Origin: Medakamo hakoo
Lineage: Eukaryota > Chlorophyta > Trebouxiophyceae > Coccomyxaceae
Direction: 5' to 3'
NCBI GenBank assembly: GCA_026636295.1
Contig: CP089459.1
Location: forward strand, 248,001-312,000
DNA: 64,000 nucleotides
Position numbers and translations under genes: made by a program. This document shows positions 21,184 to 28,496 of the stretch, piece after piece (positions within the stretch are counted from its first letter, which is position 1; each line of letters starts with the position of its first letter). The notes beneath the pieces are model-generated. The model ran no database searches. It was not told where the DNA came from and saw nothing but the letters and a program-made list of their open reading frames with translations.

Positions 21184-21322
21184 GATGATTTGTGTGTGTG
21201 TGTGTGCGTGTGTGGCGGGCGCGCGCGCGAAACCCGGCCGCCTCATCAGACCCCACACCCTCATTTTCCCTCTTCTTTCCACCCCCACGCCCCCCACCAC
21301 CAAACCCCCCCTCCCTGCCGCT
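21184..21322. promoter_or_regulatory. Compact divergent promoter with GT repeat
   Basis: Only 139 bp separate two divergent start codons. The stretch opens with a GTGTGTG run (about 21191-21215) and has C/T-rich sequence just before the plus-strand ATG. Confidence 0.4.
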
Positions 21323-22276
21323 ATGCGCACCTCCCACCACGCCCTGCTGCTCGCCAGCCTCGCCCTGGCCGGCGCCGCGTCCCTGGCGGCCGCGGCGGCC
21401 TGGGCCGACATCCCGCAACCCGCGTCCAAGCCGACCGAGGGTTGCCCCATGCCCGGCATCGCGGCGATCTGCCCGCGGTTCAAGAAGCTCCACCTCCGCG
21501 GCCAGCTGTCGAAGCGCGGCATCGAGAAGCGCGAATACGAGCCAGGTGCGTGGGCGGGCGGGGCGGGCGTGTTGTCAGGGGCGCTGGCGGGCGCTCTGTG
21601 CGCGCGCGCTCAACAAACACACTCACCTGTCGCCCCCCCCCCTCCCTCCCCCCCCCCCCCCCCCCGACCCCACCCCACAGGCGTGTGGGCGTACTTGGAC
21701 GTCAACGCGTCCACCTTTGGCACGGCCGCCGCGTCGACGACGCCCGCGCTGAACGGGTACATCGGAGGCCAAAATGAGGCTGCTTTCCACTTTCACGACA
21801 CGGAACCGTCCGCGCTCCGCTTCCACCCGACGGCCGACTTCTCCTCCTTCTCCCGCGCGTTCACCGCCGCCCGCTTCCTGGACGTGGCGTCCACGCGGGA
21901 CGCGCCCGCGCCCACGAGCAACGCCCAAATCCGCACGTGCAAGACGGGCAAGCGCAACGTCGTCTTCGTCGCCAACTGGACGTCCGCGTCGCCGTTCCCG
22001 GGCCCGCCGACGGCCACGACCGTCCTCGCCCACGCCAAAGCGCTCGCGTCCCGCCTGGACGAGGCGGGCGAGCGCTTCTGCGCCCGGTCCGCCTGGCTGC
22101 TGTCCTACACGCCCGACGCCCAAGCGACGGGCCGCAAGCTGTTCGAAGTCACCCTGGACGCGGGGCGCTGCCGGTCTGAGGAAGAAGACTGCGCGGGCGA
22201 CGACGGCGGGGAGGCGGAGGCGGGTGGGGCGGCGGTGCCGCTCCCGGCGCTGGTGGTCGGCGTCGGCTTGGAGTGA
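21323..22276 (+). CDS. Secreted SOUL/heme-binding-like protein
   Basis: Two exons (21323-21545, 21681-22276, phase 1) give 272 residues. The N-terminus is a signal peptide (MRTSHHALLLASLALAGAAS) that ends near residue 27. The mature part begins with a Cys-Pro segment (GCPMPGIAAICPRFKKLHLR). The SOUL-like signature is IEKREYEPGVWAYLDVNAST with NGYIGGQNEAAFHF, which compares with the family's 'vReYepgvW ... F..L..YI.G.N'. The usual MTaPV stretch is not clear. A later block (TVLAHAKALASRLDEAGERF, then KLFEVTL) fits the family's C-terminal half. SOUL proteins bind heme or other tetrapyrroles, so an extracellular or vacuolar tetrapyrrole role is possible. The tail is acidic, then hydrophobic (AAVPLPALVVGVGLE), perhaps an anchor signal. 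Assignment is moderate. Confidence 0.6.
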   Translation: MRTSHHALLLASLALAGAASLAAAAAWADIPQPASKPTEGCPMPGIAAICPRFKKLHLRGQLSKRGIEKREYEPGAWAGGAGVLSGALAGALCARAQQTHSPVAPPPPSPPPPPRPHPTGVWAYLDVNASTFGTAAASTTPALNGYIGGQNEAAFHFHDTEPSALRFHPTADFSSFSRAFTAARFLDVASTRDAPAPTSNAQIRTCKTGKRNVVFVANWTSASPFPGPPTATTVLAHAKALASRLDEAGERFCARSAWLLSYTPDAQATGRKLFEVTLDAGRCRSEEEDCAGDDGGEAEAGGAAVPLPALVVGVGLE

Positions 22277-22300
22277 GAGAGGGCGCCCGCCCTCTCTCAC
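22273..22300 (+). terminator. Perfect 13-bp hairpin at the stop codon
   Basis: The 13-nt arms at 22273-22285 and 22288-22300 are perfectly complementary and separated by CC. The 5' arm contains the TGA of the SOUL-like gene. It is the first of two stacked hairpins. Confidence 0.75.
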
Positions 22301-22312
22301 TCTCTCTCACTC

Positions 22313-22350
22313 AGTCTCTCTCACCCCTGTGGACAGGGGTGAGAGAGACT
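22313..22350 (+). terminator. Perfect 17-bp hairpin followed by T-rich tract
   Basis: Arms at 22313-22329 and 22334-22350 pair over 17 bp without mismatch around a TGGA loop. A T/G-rich tract (22357-22392) follows. The layout recalls an intrinsic terminator or a histone-type 3' end, though in a nuclear gene its role is unknown. Confidence 0.75.
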
Positions 22351-22525
22351 GCGCGCTTTTGTGTTTTGCGTTTTGTTTTGTGTTGTCCATGCTTTGCTGG
22401 GTGTGTCAGTCACTGCCCCTCTCTCTCTCTCAGGTCCGGTGGTTCTCCCCTCTCTCTTTTACAGTCTTTTTCACGCCCGCCCACGCCCGCCAACCCTTCT
22501 CTCTCCCTCCCTCCCTCCCTCGCCC

Positions 22526-23543
22526 TCACACGGAGATCAAGAACTTGCGCGCCGCGTCCCGCACCTTGCCCAGGAACTCCGCCGCCTCCGCCTGCCCCGC
22601 GTCCGCCGCCGCCTTGGCATTCTGGTCCAGCAGGGCGATCAACTCCTTGTCCACCTCGTTCGACGCCGCCATCTCCAGCAGCGTCGCCCGCTTGTCCTTT
22701 GACGTCAGCAGCTTGCGCATGCGTTCGGCGGGCGCCGCCAGCGCCGCCGCCTTGGCGTCAAAGTCCGCGACGGCCTGGGTCAGAAAGTCGCGCAGCATCT
22801 CCAGCTCCGCGACGCGGTCTTCGTTGGGCGTGGCCGCAAAGCGGGCGACGCCGACCTCCGCGTCCAGCTCCTTGAAAAAGTCGGGGTTCAGGGCCGGCCG
22901 CGTCCGCGCCACCTCAAACTCCAGCTCCTCGGCCTCCGTCTCCAGGAAATACTCGATCAGCGCCTTGGCGGCCGACGGCGGCTGCCGCGCCTCGCGCTTT
23001 TTGATGAGCTCCTCCCGCGCCTTGGCCCGCTCCTGTTCCACGCGCTCCGCCATCTCCGCGTTTTCGGCGACCTGCTTTTGGAAGGTGCGGCGCTGGATGT
23101 GGCCGCCGACGGGCGGGGCCAAGATGCCTTCCGGGTCCTGTGTGGGTTGGGCGTGGGTTGGTGTGTGGGGGGGGAGAGTGGTTGGTCGGGGGCGCTGTGA
23201 GCCTCTCGCCGCGCCGGGCAGCGCAGAAATCGGACGCCGTCGCCCACAGTCCGGCAACGCTTCCACGCCGCGTCCGACAGTCGCATTGGGCGGTGGGGTG
23301 TGCGCGCATGTCTGCGGTGAGGCTTGGCGAGCCATCGCGGCCCTTCCCCTGCGTGGGACGCGGGTTTTTCACGCGTGCCGCCGTCGGAGGAAAGCAAAAC
23401 ACAAGCCGAGCCGGGCGGCTAGTAAGAGCGAAAAAAAAACAACGCACCCAGCCGACGTGGACGCGGACATTGCGGGAAGGCACGCACGCCCGGCGAACGG
23501 CGAGGACGCCTGGACGGGCCAGGGTCGAGCAGGACGGCTGCAT
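22526..23543 (-). CDS. Conserved plastid protein of unknown function
   Basis: Two exons (23543-23448, 23137-22526, phase 0) give 235 residues. Exon 1 is a basic, acid-free transit peptide (MQPSCSTLARPGVLAVRRAC). The mature protein starts WDPEGILAPPVGGHIQRRTF and is mainly charged helix: QVAENAEMAERVEQERAKAR, ALIEYFLETEAEELEFEVAR, LNPDFFKELDAEVGVARFAA. It ends [50 protein letters not shown]. From memory this pattern matches an uncharacterised chloroplast protein found in land plants and other green algae; I cannot name a function. The predicted fold is all helical, with no catalytic motif. It shares a 75-bp divergent spacer with the next gene. Confidence 0.82.
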
Positions 23544-23618
23544 GTCGGTGTTTTTTCGTTGGGCGGAGAGGCGGAACGAAACAAACGCGGCTCTGCGCAC
23601 AATTCCGTTCCGGCCAAA
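23544..23618. promoter_or_regulatory. 75-bp divergent promoter
   Basis: The start codons of two divergent genes are only 75 bp apart. The spacer has a six-T run and a CGGAACGAAAC stretch. Both genes must share core promoter DNA or have very short leaders. Confidence 0.45.
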
Positions 23619-24275
23619 ATGGAAGGAAGAATGACGGCGTCCCCCGCCCGCCGGTCCACCCGGTCCACGCCCGCGCCATCTGGTGTGGAAGACGGCAATG
23701 ATCCGGTCTTCTCGAGCCAGCAGCAGCAACAGCAGCCGCTGGCGACGCCGTCCCGCCCGCGCCGCGCGTCGGCCGCCCGCGCGTCGCCGTCGCCGTCCCC
23801 AGCGACCACCCAGCGCCCGAAACGCAAGGCCGCCGGCATGGCCTGCCCGCGCCCACCGCCAGCCCTCCGCGGCGGCGGCTCCGCCGCGACGCCGGCCTCC
23901 ACGGCCACGTCCTGGGCCGTCGTCGCCGACCGGTGCGTCGTCCTGCCGCAAGGCGACGGCCCGCCCGCCTCGACCTCGCTGCCCCTCCCGCTCGCGTCGC
24001 TTTGGTGCGCCTGGGTCCGTGGCACGCCCGTCGTGAGTGAAGAAACCACGTCCGACGCACTGGACGCGACGCACACGGCTGCTGTGGCCGACCCAGCGGA
24101 CGATGCGGCTGCGCTGCCGGCGCCGCCGACCGAACCGTCCCTGGCCGCGCACTGTGCGCGGTGGAAAGCGATCGCGGCGAAGCGGGGCGTGGCTGGGCGG
24201 GCCGCCCGGTCGGCGCGGGACGCGGCGCTGGGGCCCGGCCTGGCGGCCGCCCTGGCCCGGGTGCGCGCGGGGTAG
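23619..24275 (+). CDS. Hypothetical protein, low-complexity N-terminus
   Basis: A single frame of 218 residues begins MEGRMTASPARRSTRSTPAP. Residues 1-90 are Ser/Pro/Arg/Gln-rich with a short poly-Gln and a nuclear-localisation-like RPKRKAAG. The second half is more regular: TSWAVVADRCVVLPQGDGPP, LPLASLWCAWVRGTPVV, and a final helical part (SLAAHCARWKAIAAKRGVAG, GLAAALARVRAG). The basic motif hints at a nuclear protein, which is inference. No family is recognised. A gene is favoured by the tight divergent spacing with the plastid protein gene and by the less biased C-terminal half. Confidence 0.5.
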   Translation: MEGRMTASPARRSTRSTPAPSGVEDGNDPVFSSQQQQQQPLATPSRPRRASAARASPSPSPATTQRPKRKAAGMACPRPPPALRGGGSAATPASTATSWAVVADRCVVLPQGDGPPASTSLPLPLASLWCAWVRGTPVVSEETTSDALDATHTAAVADPADDAAALPAPPTEPSLAAHCARWKAIAAKRGVAGRAARSARDAALGPGLAAALARVRAG

Positions 24276-24449
24276 AAAAGAGGGGGGAGGGTGTGCTTGT
24301 GTAGATGCGTCCGAAACGAAACAACAACAAGGAGAGGAAAAACAACCCAACCCCGCCCCATCCATCCACCCATCCACCCCGTCTCACACCCCGCCTCCCA
24401 GTCTGCTCCGCCCCAAACCCGACACTCACAGGCGCCGGCCGGAACGGGC

Positions 24450-24479
24450 TCACACACACGCACACACACACACACACAC
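24450..24479. repeat. (CA)n microsatellite
   Basis: About 14 CA units with one CG interruption lie between two convergent genes, 46 bp from the stop of the minus-strand one. Confidence 0.9.
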
Positions 24480-24525
24480 CTCCTCATACGTTTCTCCTCC
24501 CCGCACCTCCCCCCCCCCTTTTTCT

Positions 24526-26397
24526 TCACTCCCTCAACGGCACGACGACGTCGATGCGGCGCCGCAGCGCGGCCGCCAAACCGTCAGCGCCCGGGCCGTC
24601 GCCCGCGAGCGCGCTGCCCAGCGCGGCCTTGGCCCCCGCGCTCAGCGCAGCTTCGTCGGTTTTGCCGCGCAGGTGGGCGGGCGCCGCCGCGGACAGGACG
24701 ACGAGCGAGCCCGACGTCGGGACGGGGGCCCCGTCCACCTCAAACGCGCCGCGCTCGCCCAGCAGCGCGAGCAGCGCGGGCGCCGCGGCCGGCGGCAGCT
24801 CGTGCGCGCGCGGCAGGGCGACCACCCCGCCCGGACACCGGGCCAGGAAGGGGGCGACGGCCGCCTGGAGGTCGGCCGAGCTGGCCACGTCCTCCGGCTG
24901 CACCACCAGGACGCAGCCGGCGCACTCGCCCGCCGCGGGCGCGGCCTCCGCGACGGCCAGGGCAGCGGCACCGAGCGCGACGGGGTCCCACCCGGCCAGC
25001 AGCACCGCCGTCGCCTTGGGCTGGTCGCCGGGGGCGGGCGCGCCGCCGGCGGCGCCGTGCGTGGCGATGGCGTCGGCGAGCGCGGCGCGCGCGCCCGCCC
25101 AGGCGCCGCCCTCCGCCGCGATCATGGGGACGAGGTCGGTGGAGAGGGACGGCCCGCACGCCGGGCCGGGCGGCACGGGCGACGACGGCGACAGCGACGA
25201 CGCCAGGCCCGCCGCCAGTGCGTCCTTCACGCGGCCCAGCAGGGCCAGAGGCGAAACGACAGACGGCAGGGCGTCTGCCAGCGAGGAGAGCGTGGCGGAG
25301 ACGCCGCCTTTCACAGACCCGCCGGCCGAGCCGGCCGAGTCCCATGCCGACGCGCCGGCCGCCGCGGCCGTCTCCCAGGCCACGGACGCCTGGCGTTTCA
25401 AGGTTTTGGAGGCGGTGAAGCCGGCCGACTTGACGGCGCCGGCCGCGGTGGAGAGGGGCGCCACGACGGGCGCGGCGGCGGAGGAGAGCGCGGACACGGC
25501 CGGCTCCAGCCTCGCGACGACCGGGTAGGTCACCCGCCCCGCGGCCGCGGCGGCGTCCGACACCACGGCAATCGCCGGCGCGGCCGCGTTGGCGGCCGCG
25601 TCGTACACACGCCCGCCCGCCTCCGTGTACTTGGCGGCGCCGCCCAGGGCGGCGGCGGCCAGGAGCAGGGCGGCCGCGACGGGGACCAGGCCCGCGGCCG
25701 CGGCGGTGCGGGACGCGCCGGCGCGGCCGCCGCCGCCGCGCCGCCCGCTTCCACCGCCGCGCGACCCGGCGCGGGCCATGGTGCGGGCCGCTGGTGTCGT
25801 CGGCGCGGCGGCGGCGGAGCGGCGGGACCGCGCCATCGTCGTCGCGGCAGCCTCGCGCGGCAGGGGCACGCGCGAGGCCGAGTGGAGGAGCGTGCGCTCG
25901 GTCGCGGCGGGCGCGGCAGCGGCCTGTCGGTTTTTTGGAGGGGGAGGGCCAGGGGCGTGAATTTTGGCGTTGTGCCTTCATCCTTGAGCGTGGCACGCGC
26001 CATGCGAGTAAAAGGGCATGCGGGCGGAGGGGTGTGTGGTGGGCGGCAGCCGTGTGACGCGGCGGAGAGAAAACCAAGCGGCCGTTGAATTGCGCCGCGC
26101 CATCCCGAAAAAAAAAAAAACACTCGTCGCAACCCTCACCTTGCGCCCTTTCTTAGAGGACTTGGCGGCGCCGTCCGCGTCTTCCAAAGCAGCTATCATG
26201 TCGACCTTTTTGCTGTGAGACAAAAGGGGAAGGGATGGGGGTGGGTCGCGTGCGTCAGCGCACCGAGTTTTTCGTGCACGATGCCCGCACTGCTCTCCGC
26301 CGATGCTCTCTCTCTCGACTCACCCGCGGGCCGGCAAGCCGCGCTTCTTGCACGCGGCCTGCAGCTCGGCATACGACATGTCCTCGTAGTCGGCCAT
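24526..26397 (-). CDS. SAP/HeH-domain membrane protein with AAA+-like (LAP1/torsin-like) C-terminal domain
   Basis: Three exons (26397-26324, 26212-26140, 25923-24526; phases 2 and 0) give 514 residues. Residues 1-35 are a SAP/HeH-type helix-extension-helix: MADYEDMSYAELQAACKKRG, LPARGKKVDMIAALED. A basic, Arg/Gly/Ser-rich linker (about 75-122) leads to one transmembrane helix near 124-146 (GLVPVAAALLLAAAALGG). After an Ala-rich spacer, the C-terminal part has AAA+-like blocks: TAVLLAGWDPVALGAAALAV, CVLVVQPEDVAS, GGVVALPRAHELPPAAAPAL, SLVVLSAAA and the end RRRIDVVVPLRE. No Walker A or clear Walker B acids are present, as in LAP1/LULL1, the inactive-ATPase-like activators of torsins. HeH/SAP plus one TM helix is the layout of inner nuclear membrane proteins (Heh1/Src1). 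Nuclear-envelope role is inferred; the C-terminal assignment is tentative. Confidence 0.72.
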
Positions 26398-26558
26398 GGT
26401 TCAAGACCCGTCAACTCGGCTGCCCGCCCGCTCCTTTTTCCGTTTCTTTTTTTGCAGGGAGGTTGGGCGACGGCAGAAAGAGTGAGTGGGGGGCGGGGGC
26501 GAGTGCACTCGGCTGTTCTCTCTCCTCCGCCTCAACAGAAAAAAAAACAAGAGCACGA
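26398..26558. promoter_or_regulatory. Divergent promoter, SAP/HeH gene / IspD
   Basis: The 161 bp between the two start codons contain T-runs, a GAGTGAGTGGGGGG stretch and C/T-rich sequence. No defined site was found. Confidence 0.4.
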
Positions 26559-28037
26559 ATGCGCGCCGCCACCCTCTCCGCCCCGCGCGGCCTGGGCAGT
26601 GCGCCGGCAGTCAGAGCTCACAGGCGAGCCGCCGGCTGCGTGGGTGTGGCGGCAGGCGGTGCGTTTTAGGGTTGCGAGAGTGTGCAAGAAGGATAGAGCC
26701 GGAGCCTAGTAAACGGTGCCGGCCACGCCCGCCGAATTGGCGACCGCTCCGGCCGTGGCCGCGCCCGGCGCAGGGCACAGCCGCTTTAGCGGGCAACAGA
26801 GGAGCCCGGGCATCGACTCACGCGAAACACACGCGCCCAAACCCCCACCCACACAGCCCCCACGCGCGCCGTTTTTGTTGCACGGCCGCGACCGGCTGCT
26901 GCTCGCCGCCGGCCGACCACGCCCGCTCCACCGCCCTTCCACAGGCGTGCCGTCGTCGCCCTGGCCGCGCCCGCCGCCGAGGCGACCCCGGTCCCGCCGT
27001 CGTCTGTGGCGGTCATCCTTTTGGCGGGCGGGTCGGGCAAGCGCATGGGCGCGCCCACGCCCAAGCAGTACCTCCCCCTGCGGGGCAAGCCCATGGCCGT
27101 GCACTCGCTGGCCGCGTTTGCAGCCATGCCGGAAGTGCGGCAAATCGTCATCGTCTGCGACCCGTCCTACCGCGACCTGTTCAAGGACGCGATCGCGGGC
27201 CTGGACGGCCCCGTCCCGCCCGTGGCGTGGGCGTCCCCGGGCGCGGAACGCCAGGACTCGGTGTGCAACGGCCTGGACGCCGTGCAGCCGGGCGCAGCCC
27301 TGGTCGCCGTCCACGACTCGGCCCGGCCCGTCGTCAACCCGGCGGACGTGCGGCGGTGCCTGGCCGACGGCGCGGCCGTCGGCGCGGCTGTGCTGGGCGT
27401 CCCCGTCAAGCCCACGATCAAGGAGGTGAACGAGGACGGCACGGTCGCCCGCACGCTCGACCGCGCCCGGCTGTGGGAGGTGCAAACGCCGCAGGTCGTC
27501 CGCCCGGACCTCCTGCGCGCGGGCTTTGAAGCCGCGGCGGCCGGCGGGTGGGCCGTCACGGACGATGTCTCGCTGATTGAGGGGCTGGGCCTGCCCGTGC
27601 GCGTCACGCCCGGGTCGTACACCAACATCAAGGTGAGGTCATTCTTTTGAGACGGATGATGGGCGGGACTTTTTTTTCTTCCAACCATCCATCCCCATCC
27701 TCGCGAGGCAACAAAAAAAGAAGCAACGCCCCGCCACGGCGTGTGATGAGCACACTCAACTCAAACAAGTAGATAGAGACATCCGACTCCTCCTTGACGG
27801 GAGGGACTGATGGACGCACTTGAACAATGGGAATCTCTCTGATGCCTTTCTCGGCGTTGCTTTTTTTTCGGTGACCGGGATGGATGGATGGAAAACCCGA
27901 CCGCGCTCACCCGCCCTCCACCCCTCTTCCTACACAAACAGTGCACGACGCCCGACGACATGTCCATCGCCGAACGCTTCCTGGACGAGGCGGCGGAGGC
28001 GGCGGCAAAGGAGGCGGTCGCGGCGCGGGCAGCATGA
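26559..28037 (+). CDS. ISPD: IspD, 2-C-methyl-D-erythritol 4-phosphate cytidylyltransferase
   Basis: IspD joins CTP and MEP to form CDP-ME in the plastid isoprenoid (MEP) pathway. Three exons (26559-26658, 26857-27632, 27942-28037; phases 1 and 0) give 323 residues. The first 80 or so are an Arg/Ala/Pro-rich transit peptide beginning MRAATLSAPRGLGSAPAVRA. The core starts VAVILLAGGSGKRMG and continues PTPKQYLPLRGKPM, the nucleotide-binding signature with its Arg and Lys. Other family blocks are GAERQDSVCNGLDAV, VHDSARPVV, KPTIKEV, LWEVQTPQVVRPDLLRAGFE, DDVSLIEGLGLPV and PGSYTNIK-CTTPDDMSIAERFL across the last intron. Exon 1 was chosen because its donor (GTGCGTTTT) and the acceptor at 26856 keep phase and give an open transit peptide; the acceptor at 26944 does not. 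Confidence 0.93.
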
Positions 28038-28496
28038 GAGAGACGTGTAAAAATTTCGATGGATGGTTTTGATGAGGCTCTTTGTTGTTGGGAAGAGTTT
28101 TCAAATCGACTCTTTCACGGGCTACAAATGCGGGGGGGTTGTCGTGTGAGTTGGGGAGGCCAAGGAAGGGGGGGGAAGCGGCGCATCCGCACTCTCTCAC
28201 CAGGCACGCGCTCTGAAAAGGCGTGGCTGGTAGAAAAGCCGGGCCGTGCGCGGAATCGAAAACAAAGGATGGAGCGGGGTGTTAGTAAAAAGAGGGGGAG
28301 GGGAGAGGGGGGCGAAATGAAATGAAAAAACAACGGCGAGGGGAGAAAACCAAGCGCAAGCGAAGATGGAACGGTCTAGGGAAACAAAACACGGGACGCG
28401 TGTTGCTTTGGGAAAAAGGGTGGGACGTTCCGTGAAAAATCAATGAACGGAAAAAATGCCGACGGGGGGGGACCGGCAGACGAGGTTGGTTGGCGC
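28038..28496. other. Convergent intergenic region, AT-richer than its neighbours
   Basis: These 459 bp lie between two gene ends and are visibly richer in A and T than the rest of the window. On the minus strand they contain a perfect yeast-type branch-point string TACTAAC followed by pyrimidines and AG sites. No gene is supported, but a terminal exon of the BED-finger gene could hide here. Confidence 0.45.

Noticed and set aside
26941-26960. Acceptor at 26944 (CTTCCACAG) as the start of IspD exon 2
   Set aside because: It needs a phase-2 donor in exon 1, and none exists. The acceptor at 26856 fits the phase-1 donor at 26659 and keeps an open transit peptide.
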